Shown here: piece after piece, positions 16,254 to 24,436 of the stretch
Layout of the letters: each line of letters opens with the position of its first letter
How positions within the stretch are numbered: position 1 is the stretch's first letter
Source: Myxococcus fulvus
Lineage (GTDB): Bacteria; Myxococcota; Myxococcia; Myxococcales; Myxococcaceae
Assembly: GCF_900111765.1 (NCBI RefSeq)
Contig: NZ_FOIB01000014.1
Location: 186,001 to 250,000 of the forward strand
Length of the DNA: 64,000 bases
Reading direction: 5' to 3'
Notes under the pieces: model-generated
Databases searched by the model: none
Told to the model about the DNA's origin: nothing
What the model saw: only the letters and a program-made list of their open reading frames with translations
Made by a program: the position numbers and the translations under genes

Positions 16254-17606
16254 TTGAACGCCCTCGCCCAGGCCTCCGCCCCCCTTCCAAGCGCTGGAAT
16301 TCTCTGGAACAAGTTGCTGGAGGCCGTCCGTCAGGAGGGCCGTCAGTACGCGCTCCAGTGGTTGGACCGGGTGCGCGCGCTGGAGGTCCGCGACAACGCC
16401 CTCGTCCTGGGTGTCCCCGACCGTTTCTTCCGCGACTGGGTGGATGACCACTACCGCGGATTGCTGGAGGGACACCTGGCCCGGATGGACAACGGCCTGT
16501 CCTCCGTGACCTATGAAGTCGTCGAGGGACTCGTCCCCGACCCCCAGTTCCCGCCCACACCCACCGTGAAGGTCAATGTGGGCCGGCCCTCGCGCCTGAA
16601 CAGCCGGTTCACGTTCAGCACCTTCGTGGTGGCGGACAGCAACCAGCTGCCGGCGGCGGCGGCGCAGGCGGTGTCGGACAAGCCGGGCCACCACTACAAC
16701 CCGCTCTACATCTATGGCGGCACGGGGCTGGGGAAGACGCACCTGCTCCAGGCGGTGGGCAACCACATCTGGGAGAAGGACCCCTCGCAGCGCGTGGTGT
16801 TCCTCTCCAGCGAGCAGTTCACCAACGAGTACGTGGAGAGCGTGCGAGAGCACCGCATGACCGACTTCCGGCGCAAGTTCCGGGAGGAGTGCGACGTGCT
16901 GCTCATCGACGACATCCAGTTCCTGGGCAAGCGCGAGGAGACGCAGAAGGAGTTCTTCTACACCTTCAACACGCTCTACGAGCTGGGCAAGGCCATCATC
17001 CTCACCAGCGACACGGTGCCCGCGGAGATTCCGGGCCTGGAGGAGCGGCTGCGCAGTCGCTTCACCATGGGCCTGATGACGGACATCCGCGAGCCCACGT
17101 ACGAGACGCGCGTGGCCATCCTCCAGAAGAAGGCGGTGGCGGAGAACCTGGACCTGCCGGACTCCGTCGCGCACTTCATCGCCAAGCACATCCAGAAGAA
17201 CGTGCGCGAGCTCGAGGGCGCGCTGGTGAAGCTGTCCGCGGTGCACAGCCTGACGCGCCAGCCGGTGACGGAGGAGTTCGCCGCCGAGGTCCTGCGCGAC
17301 ATCCTCCCCGCCCAGCATGTGGTGGACGTGGAGGCCATCCAGCGCGAGGTGGCCCGCTTCTACAAAGTCACCGTGGAGTCGCTGAAGGAGGACCGCCGTC
17401 ACAAGGCCCTGGCGCACGCGCGCCAGGTGGCCATGTACCTGAGCCGCAAGCTGACCAAGAGCTCCTTCCCTGAAATCGCGGCGCGCTTCAGCAAGGACCA
17501 CTCGACGGTCATCTCCGCGGTGCGCAAGGTGGAGGGCCTGCGTGAGTCGGACCCCACCGTGAAGCGCGAGCTGGCGGAGCTGGAGCTGCGGCTCGGCGGG
17601 CACTGA
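16254..17606 (+). CDS. dnaA: Chromosomal replication initiator protein DnaA
   Basis: A 450-residue AAA+ initiator. Domain I covers about 1-80 (ILWNKLLEAVR start), a short domain II follows, and domain III has Walker A GGTGLGKT (155-162) and Walker B LLIDD (216-220). Domain IV ends with the DNA-binding signature DHSTVISAVRKV, close to the usual DHTTVLHA. It binds DnaA boxes, melts the origin and loads the helicase. The proposed start is TTG at 16254, which gives LNALAQAS; the reading frame stays open to 15924 but that extension is low-complexity and does not resemble domain I. The ribosome site is weak, so the start is tentative. No dnaN gene follows. Confidence 0.96.
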   Translation: MNALAQASAPLPSAGILWNKLLEAVRQEGRQYALQWLDRVRALEVRDNALVLGVPDRFFRDWVDDHYRGLLEGHLARMDNGLSSVTYEVVEGLVPDPQFPPTPTVKVNVGRPSRLNSRFTFSTFVVADSNQLPAAAAQAVSDKPGHHYNPLYIYGGTGLGKTHLLQAVGNHIWEKDPSQRVVFLSSEQFTNEYVESVREHRMTDFRRKFREECDVLLIDDIQFLGKREETQKEFFYTFNTLYELGKAIILTSDTVPAEIPGLEERLRSRFTMGLMTDIREPTYETRVAILQKKAVAENLDLPDSVAHFIAKHIQKNVRELEGALVKLSAVHSLTRQPVTEEFAAEVLRDILPAQHVVDVEAIQREVARFYKVTVESLKEDRRHKALAHARQVAMYLSRKLTKSSFPEIAARFSKDHSTVISAVRKVEGLRESDPTVKRELAELELRLGGH

Positions 17607-17682
17607 GCGCCCGCTCGTCCCTCCCACTGCGTCATCCCACGGCACGACCAGGAACGGGCCGCGCGTCCGTATCCCAGGTGCC

Positions 17683-19419
17683 GTGACCCCTCGACTCAAG
17701 AGCCTGCTGACCCTGCTCGCCCTGTTGGCGGTGGTGGGGTTGTGGAGTCTCGAGTCCGCGAGGGACGTTCCTCGTGCGAAGCTCTCGCTCGCACCCCTCC
17801 AGCCCGCACCGCGCTTCCCGTCGCCGCCCGTGCTGACGCCGCCCGTCATCCCGTTTGGGGTGAAGGGGGTGCGGCGGGTGCTGAAGGCCGGGCTGACGCA
17901 CCGCTACCGCTTCGATTTGGACACGCGGACGGCGGAGCAGCTCCCCGGCGCGGAGGCGGGGCGCACCTGGCGCCACTCGGGTTGGAGCGGGGAGGTCGCC
18001 GTGGCCTACGCGGGCACGGAGGGTGGGCAGCACTTCTTCGTGGCGCGGGTGAGGCCCACGTGGGTGGAGGACGTGGAGCCGCTCGTGGAGGGCTCGCTGC
18101 GCGACTTCCGCGCCGACTTCGAGCGACCCGTGTACGTCACGCAGGATGAGCGCGGACGGGTGGTGGCCGTGCACTTCGACCTGTCGGTGGGTGCGCGGGC
18201 CCGGAGCTTCATGCGGCGGCTGGTGGCGGCGACCCAGTTCGTGGCGGAGGAGGGGCGCGCGTGGACCACGGAGGAGGAGGACACCACGGGCGACTTCGAG
18301 GCGGAGTACCGCGCCGGAGGCAGCGCCCACACGTACGTGAAGACGAAGCGGCGCTACCTGCGCACGGCGGTGCCCGTGTGGGCGCCCTCGGGGCCTCGCG
18401 GGCCGGGGCTCGTCGTCCCGAGGCCGCGAGGGCACTGGGACTTCACGCTCGACGCGGATGGGCTCGTGCGTGAGGTGACGGGCTCGGACGTGGTGGAGTC
18501 CGGAGGTGGCGAGACGGGGTTGCCGCTGGTGCGCATGGAGACGCGGGTGGCGATGACACACCTGGGCTCGGAGCAGCGCGCGGCGAGCACACTGAAGGAC
18601 TTCCATGCCGCGCGGTGGAGCGCCGAGGTGCTCTCCGCGCCGGAGACCTCTCGGCCTGTTCCCCCGGTGATGACGGCGGGCGGCGTGGAGCCACCCTCGT
18701 CGAAGTTGATTCAGATGCTGGCACGAGCCCTGGAGACGAGGGAGCCACCCTCACCGGAGCTGACCCACGCGTTGGCGCGGGACCTGACCTCGACGGCGGG
18801 GAGGGTGGAGCGCCCTTCCATCGAGCTCGTACGAGCACTCGCTCGGGCCGTGGGGATGACGACGGAGCCCGCGCTGAAGGACGCGGTGGGACGGGCATTC
18901 GGCACCGTGGCGCGAGGTCTCGAACGCACCGAGCCTGCCCGCGCCGCCGAGCTCGTCGATGGATTGATTCGTCGCTGTGAAGCCAGTCGACTGGACGCAC
19001 GGGAGTGTCTGCACGTGCTGGCCCAGACAGGCTCATCCCGAGGAGAAGGCTACGCTCGCAAGTCGCTCGCGAACACCTCGCCCGAGGTGCGCGCCGCGGC
19101 GATACAGGCCCTGGGCGCCATGAAGGGCGCGAGCGTGGAGGCCCTGCTGGACGAGGTCCTCCTGACGGACAAGGACTCCGCTGTCCGCGAGCAGGCCGCC
19201 GTGGTGATTTCCCGGCGCGTCTCCGGCCCTCATCTGCGCACGGTGGCGCAGTGCCTGCGCACGGAGCCCGAGCCCCGCGTCCGCGCCGAGCTGGTGCGGA
19301 TGCTGGGGCAGGTGCTCACCGTGGAGCCCCTGGCCCCCGAGCTGCTTCGCGACGTGGCCGCGCGCGATGACTCCGAGGAACTGCGTCGACTGGCCTCGTC
19401 ACTCCTCGAGAAGCAGTAG
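17683..19419 (+). CDS. Secreted or anchored HEAT-like repeat protein
   Basis: A 578-residue protein starting at GTG 17683. An N-terminal hydrophobic segment (about 6-23) acts as signal or anchor. Residues 50-330 form an unrecognised beta-rich domain beginning GLTHRYRFDLDTRT, loosely reminiscent of a lipid-transport (vitellogenin-type) N-domain. The C-terminal third is alpha-helical with HEAT-like units (SPEVRAAAIQALG, DSAVREQAAVVI, EPRVRAELVRMLG). Such repeats usually mediate protein binding. It follows dnaA by 76 nt on the same strand, in the place where dnaN is normally found. Function not assigned. Confidence 0.65.
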   Translation: MTPRLKSLLTLLALLAVVGLWSLESARDVPRAKLSLAPLQPAPRFPSPPVLTPPVIPFGVKGVRRVLKAGLTHRYRFDLDTRTAEQLPGAEAGRTWRHSGWSGEVAVAYAGTEGGQHFFVARVRPTWVEDVEPLVEGSLRDFRADFERPVYVTQDERGRVVAVHFDLSVGARARSFMRRLVAATQFVAEEGRAWTTEEEDTTGDFEAEYRAGGSAHTYVKTKRRYLRTAVPVWAPSGPRGPGLVVPRPRGHWDFTLDADGLVREVTGSDVVESGGGETGLPLVRMETRVAMTHLGSEQRAASTLKDFHAARWSAEVLSAPETSRPVPPVMTAGGVEPPSSKLIQMLARALETREPPSPELTHALARDLTSTAGRVERPSIELVRALARAVGMTTEPALKDAVGRAFGTVARGLERTEPARAAELVDGLIRRCEASRLDARECLHVLAQTGSSRGEGYARKSLANTSPEVRAAAIQALGAMKGASVEALLDEVLLTDKDSAVREQAAVVISRRVSGPHLRTVAQCLRTEPEPRVRAELVRMLGQVLTVEPLAPELLRDVAARDDSEELRRLASSLLEKQ

Positions 19420-19430
19420 CCCTCCGCCCC

Positions 19431-19910
19431 TCACACGTCCGGAATCCACAGCGCGCGAAGGTCCGCGGGGAGCTGGCCCATCACATCGTCGGCCTCGCCC
19501 TCGGAGATGTGCTCGCGCACCGTGACGAACACGGCGCGGCACAGCCGCTCCGCCTCGTTCGGCGTGGTGTCCAGGTCGTCCGCCACCATCTGCACGAACT
19601 CCAGCATCTTGAACTTGCGAGGAGGCAGGCCCTCGTGACGCGGACACCGCTGCAGCATGTCCCGGACCTTCTGGGGAAGCTGCGCCTCCAGGTGCTTCAC
19701 CTCCCCGCCCATCAGCCGCTGCTCCAGCGTACAGAGCACCGACTCCGCCGCCCGCTCCGCGAGCTCCCGGTCGACGCCCGCCCTCGCCTGCAAGTCCCTC
19801 AAGAAGAACGCATACGTGCGCGATGTCCTCGACTCGTGCCGCTTCGCGCGCAGCTCCTCGCTCGCACGCCCGTCCGCCTGCTGCTGTTGCCCCTCGGTTT
19901 CATTCGCCAT
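19431..19910 (-). CDS. DUF2267 domain protein
   Basis: A 159-residue soluble protein. After a Gln/Glu-rich head of about 25 residues it shows two helical repeats typical of DUF2267 (FLRDLQARAG...AERAAESVLCTLEQRL and FVQMVADDL...AERLCRAVFVTVREHI), each closing with a LP-x2-(V/L)R element. The biochemical role of this family is unknown. The ATG follows a GGGAGGG ribosome site. It ends 11 nt from the stop of the convergent HEAT-like gene. Confidence 0.8.
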   Translation of the reverse strand: MANETEGQQQQADGRASEELRAKRHESRTSRTYAFFLRDLQARAGVDRELAERAAESVLCTLEQRLMGGEVKHLEAQLPQKVRDMLQRCPRHEGLPPRKFKMLEFVQMVADDLDTTPNEAERLCRAVFVTVREHISEGEADDVMGQLPADLRALWIPDV

Positions 19911-20025
19911 GTCGTGGCCCTCCCTTGCCCTTCACCGTGACCACCGGCGGGGAGGAAGACACGGGACCTCCGCCCTTCGCCGGGGTGACATGCCGGGGCC
20001 CGGACGCATGGCGCGCCCGCTCCCT

Positions 20026-20826
20026 TCAGGGCCAGTCCGAGAACAGCCGGTCGAACACGGCCTGCACCACCGGCCGCCACAGCACCAACCCCCACAGCGC
20101 AATCGCGCCCAGCCCCAGCGCGATGCCCGCCAGCGCCTGGCCCTTGCGCCCGATGGGCGGCCTCGCATTCGCATCCACCGCCCGCAGCCCGAGGAAGCCG
20201 AGCACCAACGCCAGGGGCACCATCAACGGGAAGGCCACCGACGCAACCCCCGCGGACAGCGCATGCCGCGCCAGCGGGTTGTTCACCTGGAGGTTCCACA
20301 GCCGCCGCAGGTCCTTCTCGGACACATCCACGCAGAAGAAGAGCCGGGTGCGGGTGTCGAGGAAGATCTGCAGCGAGGAGATGAACATCAGGAACGCGAC
20401 CACCAGCGCCCCCGGACCATACAGCGACGTGGCCCAGAGCCCGCCCACGACGGGCGTGAGCACCAGGCCCGGCCTCGCCCACCACTCCCCCAGGAAGAAC
20501 GCCGCGCCCACCCCCGCCGCGCCGAGCAGCAGCGGCACCAGCCTCCACGCCTCCAGGTACACGGCCAGCCCCGCCAGGCCGACGAGCAGCAGCGACACGC
20601 TCCCCACCGTCCACGCATTCGCGTCGCGCTGGCCCCATCTCTCCTGGCGGAAGACCTCCAGGTAGTTCACCTCCGGCCGGGCCGCGCAGGTGGCGCAATA
20701 CAGCACGCCCATCACCCACGTCGCGCACCTGTCGCAGGTGAACGCGCCGCAGCGCTGACAGGTCGCCCCCGCTTCCTCCTCGGGATGGACCGCGCAGCGG
20801 GGCACGACACCGACGGATGAGACCAT
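20026..20826 (-). CDS. B-box zinc-finger membrane protein
   Basis: A 266-residue inner-membrane protein. Residues 11-47 form a B-box-like zinc site (C11, H14, C23, C26, C31, C34, C44 and C47). About six hydrophobic helices follow; the final segment GLRAVDANARPPIGRKGQALAGIALGLGAI is the DUF4190-type hairpin. Proteins of this type are common in myxobacteria, and no function is established. The ATG at 20826 removes an unsupported 13-residue extension. It diverges from the M16 gene pair. Confidence 0.72.
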   Translation of the reverse strand: MVSSVGVVPRCAVHPEEEAGATCQRCGAFTCDRCATWVMGVLYCATCAARPEVNYLEVFRQERWGQRDANAWTVGSVSLLLVGLAGLAVYLEAWRLVPLLLGAAGVGAAFFLGEWWARPGLVLTPVVGGLWATSLYGPGALVVAFLMFISSLQIFLDTRTRLFFCVDVSEKDLRRLWNLQVNNPLARHALSAGVASVAFPLMVPLALVLGFLGLRAVDANARPPIGRKGQALAGIALGLGAIALWGLVLWRPVVQAVFDRLFSDWP

Positions 20827-21024
20827 GGCCCCAGTGTGACACGGCGGGCCGGGCAGCGCGGCCACGAGTCACGCCGCACCTCGCCCCGCCCGAGCGCGGC
20901 CCTCAACAGTTGCGCCCTTCCTCCCATTCCCCCGGTCATTCCTTGCCCACGCCCCGAGGCACGCGTGCTAAGCGCGAGAGGTGATTCCCTGGCACGAAAA
21001 GCCCCCGGAGGAACCTTGTCCCGA

Positions 21025-22431
21025 ATGAAGGCCCTCGTCGCCGCAGCCCTCGTCCTGTTCGGGCTCCCGGCGCTCGCCCAATCCCCTCAAGAGGCGAAGC
21101 CGTTGGAGCCCGGGCGCGAAGCGCTCGCCATCCCCTACGAGAAATACACCCTGCCCAACGGACTGGAGGTCATCCTGTCCGTGGACCGCAAGCTGCCCGT
21201 CGTCTCCGTCAACGTCTGGTACCACGTGGGCGCCTACCACGAGCAGGCCGGCCGCACCGGCTTCGCCCACCTGTTCGAGCACATGATGTTCCAGGGCTCG
21301 CGCAACGTGGCCGACGACGTGCACATCTCCATGCTGGAGCAGCTGGGCGCCACCGACCTCAACGGCACCACCAGCTTCGACCGCACCAACTACTTCGAGA
21401 CGGTGCCCACCCACCACCTGGAGACCGCCCTCTGGCTGGAGAGCGACCGCATGGGCTTCCTGCTCGATGCGATGACGCCCGAGAAGCTGGCCACCCAGAA
21501 GGAAGTGGTCAAGAACGAGCGCCGCCAGGGCACCGAGGCCGCGCCGTATGGACTTGCCCGCGAGGCCGCGTGGCACGCGCTCTTCCCGCTGCCGCACCCG
21601 TACCACGGGGACGTCATCGGCTCGATGAAGGACCTGGACGCCGCCACGCTGGACGACGTGAAGGACTTCTTCCGCAAGTGGTACGCGCCCTCCAACGCCA
21701 CGCTCGCCGTCGTGGGTGACTTCGACGTGGCGAAGACGAAGGCGCTCATCGAGAAGTACTTCGGCTCGCTGCCCAGCCACCCCAAGCCCACGCGCCCCAC
21801 CGTCGCGTCGGTGAAGCTGTCCAAGCCCGTGGTCATCCGCCACGAGGAGCGCATCGCGCAGCTGCCGCTGCTCTCCATGCAGTGGCTGACGCCCGCGTAC
21901 TTCGAGCAGGGCGACGCCACCGCGGACGTGCTCGCCACCGCCCTGGGCACGGGCAAGGCCAGCCGTCTGTACCGCCGGCTGGTGCTGGACAAGCAGCTGG
22001 CGCAGAGCGTGGACGTGACGCAGCAGAGCCAGGGCGCGCAGTCGGTCTTCACGCTCAACGTGGTGGCGCGGCCCGGCGTGTCCACGGACACGATTCAGAA
22101 GGAAGTGGACGCGGTGCTGGACGACGTGCGCAAGAACGGCATCACCGCCGAGGAGATTCAGCGCGCGCGCACCCGCTTCGACACGCGCACGCTCGCGGGG
22201 CTGCAGTCCATCGGCGGCTTCGGCGGCAAGGCGGACGTGCTCCAGAGCTACAACCACTTCGTCGGCGAGCCCAGCTACGTGGCGCAGGACCTGACGCGCT
22301 ACGAGACGGTGACGCCGGAGGCGGTGAAGCAGTTCGCCAAAGAGACCCTGAGCCCTGATTCACGCGTCATCCTCCACGCCGTGCCGCCCGCCCGGAAGCA
22401 GGCACCCGTCGAACCGAAGGAGCGCCGCTGA
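21025..22431 (+). CDS. M16B zinc peptidase, catalytic subunit
   Basis: A 468-residue single-copy M16 peptidase. It has a signal peptide (cleavage near ALAQ-S at 19-20) and the active-site H82-L-F-E-H86 with a downstream glutamate expected in the helix near 155-165. Its length is half that of pitrilysins, which means it must pair with a second subunit. The next gene, overlapping by one base (TGATG), encodes a lipoprotein of the same fold without HxxEH. Together they fit the alpha/beta heterodimer known for bacterial M16B enzymes. A GGAGGA element lies 13 nt before the ATG. Substrate unknown; location periplasmic. Confidence 0.9.
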   Translation: MKALVAAALVLFGLPALAQSPQEAKPLEPGREALAIPYEKYTLPNGLEVILSVDRKLPVVSVNVWYHVGAYHEQAGRTGFAHLFEHMMFQGSRNVADDVHISMLEQLGATDLNGTTSFDRTNYFETVPTHHLETALWLESDRMGFLLDAMTPEKLATQKEVVKNERRQGTEAAPYGLAREAAWHALFPLPHPYHGDVIGSMKDLDAATLDDVKDFFRKWYAPSNATLAVVGDFDVAKTKALIEKYFGSLPSHPKPTRPTVASVKLSKPVVIRHEERIAQLPLLSMQWLTPAYFEQGDATADVLATALGTGKASRLYRRLVLDKQLAQSVDVTQQSQGAQSVFTLNVVARPGVSTDTIQKEVDAVLDDVRKNGITAEEIQRARTRFDTRTLAGLQSIGGFGGKADVLQSYNHFVGEPSYVAQDLTRYETVTPEAVKQFAKETLSPDSRVILHAVPPARKQAPVEPKERR

Positions 22432-23945
22432 TGCGCCGCCTCATCACCACCCTCGTCACCGTCTCCCTCGCCGGCTGCGCCAGCCAGCAGAAGCCCGCCG
22501 CAAGCGAGAATCCGGCCACCCCGCCCCAGGCCACGCAGCCGACGGCACCGGCGGACGCCGAGTCCTTCCGCGCGACGAAGCCCGAGCCGGGCAAGCCGCC
22601 GGAGCTGGTGCTGCCCAGCTTCCAGAAGGCCACGCTCGACAACGGGCTCACCGTGCTGGTGAGCACCCGGCGCGAGCTGCCGCTGGTGTTCGCGGGCATC
22701 ACCTTCGCGGCGGGCAGCGCGCAGGACCCCGCGGGCAAGCAGGGCCTGGCGGACCTGACGTACCGCATGCTGCTGGAAGGCGCGGGCAGCCGCGACACCG
22801 TGGCGCTGGACAACGCCTTCGGTGACCTGGGCGTGTCCCCCTTCCAGGAGGTCGCCGCGGACGGCGCCCAGGTGGGCGTGCGCGTGCTGACGCGCAACGT
22901 GGACGCGGCGCTGGGGCTGCTGTCGGACGTGACGCTGCGGCCCACCTTCGCGCCCAAGGCCTTCGAGCGCCGGAAGAAGCAGCAGCTGGCGGACCTGGTG
23001 CGCCGGCTGGGACAGCCCACCGCGCTGGGGCAGATTGTCTTCCTGTCGTCCGCCTTCGGCAGCGCGCACCCGTACGGGCACTCCGCGGCGGGCATGCCGG
23101 ACACCGTGCAGGCGCTGTCGCTGGAGGACGTGCAGGGCTTCTACAAGAAGCACGTCGGCCCGGCCGCCGCGGCGCTGGTGATGACGGGCGACGTCACGCT
23201 GGACGAGGCGGTGGCGTTCGCGAAGAAGCACTTCGGCACCTGGAAGTCGCAGGCCACGCTGCCGGCCGCGCCGCCCACGCCGAAGCTCACGAACCGTGAG
23301 CAGGTGCACGTGGTGCCCAAGCCCGGCCTGGACCAGACGGTGGTCATCATGGGCCGGCCGGCCATCGCCGCGGGCAACCCGGACGAGTTCTCGCTGGAGC
23401 TGGCCACCACCGTGTTCGGCGGCTTCTTCGGCAGCCGGCTCAACATGAACCTGCGCGAGGACAAGGGCTACAGCTACGGCGCGGGCGCCAGCCTGGACCC
23501 GCGGCTGGGCGTGGGACCGCTCACCTCGTACGCCTCGGTGCGCTCGGACGTGACGGGGCCCGCGGTGAAGGAGGCGATGGGTGAGGTGAACGGGCTGAAG
23601 TCGCGGCCGATTACCCAGAAGGAGCTGGAGGCCGCGCGTGAGGGCCTCATCCGCGCCTTCCCGGGCGCCTTCGAGTCGGTGGAGGGCCTGGGCTCCAGCG
23701 CGTCGCAGCTGTTCCGCAAGCGCCGGCCCATGGACGAGTTCAACCGCACCGTGGAGGGGCTGCGCACCGCCACCGCCGCGGACGTGCAGCGCGCGGCCGA
23801 GAAGTACCTGGACCCGGCCACGCTGCAAATCGTGCTCGTGGGTGACCCGCTCCTCATCCAGGAGCAGGTGTCGCCGCTCAACCTGGGCAAGCTCGTGCCC
23901 GTGGAGCCGGACACCCAGCCCGGCGTGACGCGCGCGGGGCCGTAG
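22431..23945 (+). CDS. M16B peptidase-like lipoprotein, non-catalytic partner
   Basis: A 504-residue lipoprotein with a lipobox LAGC (Cys17) after a short signal peptide, then an Ala/Pro-rich spacer and an M16 fold. Where the zinc motif should be it reads GLADLTYRMLLEG, so HxxEH is lost; a conserved Arg/Tyr pair (R458-like NLREDKGYSYGA element) of the non-catalytic subunit is retained. In known heterodimers that Arg/Tyr pair binds the substrate in the partner's site. The start overlaps the previous stop by one base, so equal amounts of both subunits are likely. It probably tethers the complex to a membrane. Confidence 0.88.
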   Translation: MRRLITTLVTVSLAGCASQQKPAASENPATPPQATQPTAPADAESFRATKPEPGKPPELVLPSFQKATLDNGLTVLVSTRRELPLVFAGITFAAGSAQDPAGKQGLADLTYRMLLEGAGSRDTVALDNAFGDLGVSPFQEVAADGAQVGVRVLTRNVDAALGLLSDVTLRPTFAPKAFERRKKQQLADLVRRLGQPTALGQIVFLSSAFGSAHPYGHSAAGMPDTVQALSLEDVQGFYKKHVGPAAAALVMTGDVTLDEAVAFAKKHFGTWKSQATLPAAPPTPKLTNREQVHVVPKPGLDQTVVIMGRPAIAAGNPDEFSLELATTVFGGFFGSRLNMNLREDKGYSYGAGASLDPRLGVGPLTSYASVRSDVTGPAVKEAMGEVNGLKSRPITQKELEAAREGLIRAFPGAFESVEGLGSSASQLFRKRRPMDEFNRTVEGLRTATAADVQRAAEKYLDPATLQIVLVGDPLLIQEQVSPLNLGKLVPVEPDTQPGVTRAGP

Positions 23946-23961
23946 TCTGCTGAATCGCTTC

Positions 23962-23991
23962 GCTCCGCCCGGTGGGTCTTCCGGGCGGAGC
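23962..23991. terminator. Hairpin between convergent genes
   Basis: Perfect 11-bp arms GCTCCGCCCGG and CCGGGCGGAGC with an 8-nt loop, 17 nt after the plus-strand stop and 9 nt before the minus-strand stop. It could end transcription from both sides. There is no long T run. Confidence 0.6.
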
Positions 23992-23999
23992 CGAGTGCT

Positions 24000-24296
24000 T
24001 CAGTCCCCTTCCTCGATTTGTCGCTCCAGCGAGCGCTCACGACCGCGCCGCTCGCGCTCCAGCTCGTCCGCCTCGTCGATGGGGCTGCGGATGTCGGGCA
24101 CGTCGCCGCCCACGGGCGCGTCGCTGTCGAGCGCGAACTTCTGCTCCTGGGTGCTGTGGATGGAGTCCGCCGCGTAGAGCGGCCGGGTGTCATCCGCCTC
24201 CAGGCCGCGCTCCACGCGGTCCTTCGCGAAGGTGGGCCGATGACCCGAGGCCTTGCCACCCTTCGAGGGGTCGTTCTTCTTGTTGTCGGTGCCCAT
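24000..24296 (-). CDS. Small hydrophilic hypothetical protein
   Basis: A 98-residue protein made almost only of charged and polar residues, likely disordered: a Lys/Gly-rich head (MGTDNKKNDPSKGGKASGH) and an Arg/Glu tail. There is no membrane segment or recognised motif. CGAGGAGCG lies just before the ATG, supporting expression. It sits 140 nt downstream of the PhoD-like gene on the same strand. I do not recognise the family; composition resembles small stress-linked proteins, but that is a guess. Confidence 0.6.
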   Translation of the reverse strand: MGTDNKKNDPSKGGKASGHRPTFAKDRVERGLEADDTRPLYAADSIHSTQEQKFALDSDAPVGGDVPDIRSPIDEADELERERRGRERSLERQIEEGD

Positions 24297-24436
24297 GTGG
24301 CGCTCCTCGCGCGAAGGGCGCGAGGTGCATCCCCGCGCCCACTCCCCATGGGCTCAATGTCGGAGCGACGCGGGCACGCACCAAGCTCCGGGCGACAACA
24401 GCGGGGCCCGGCCGCATGCCCGGTGGACGGGCCGGC

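Noticed and set aside
16152..17849. A 565-codon open frame opposite dnaA
   Set aside because: dnaA is unambiguous on the plus strand; the antisense frame has shadow composition and no domain.
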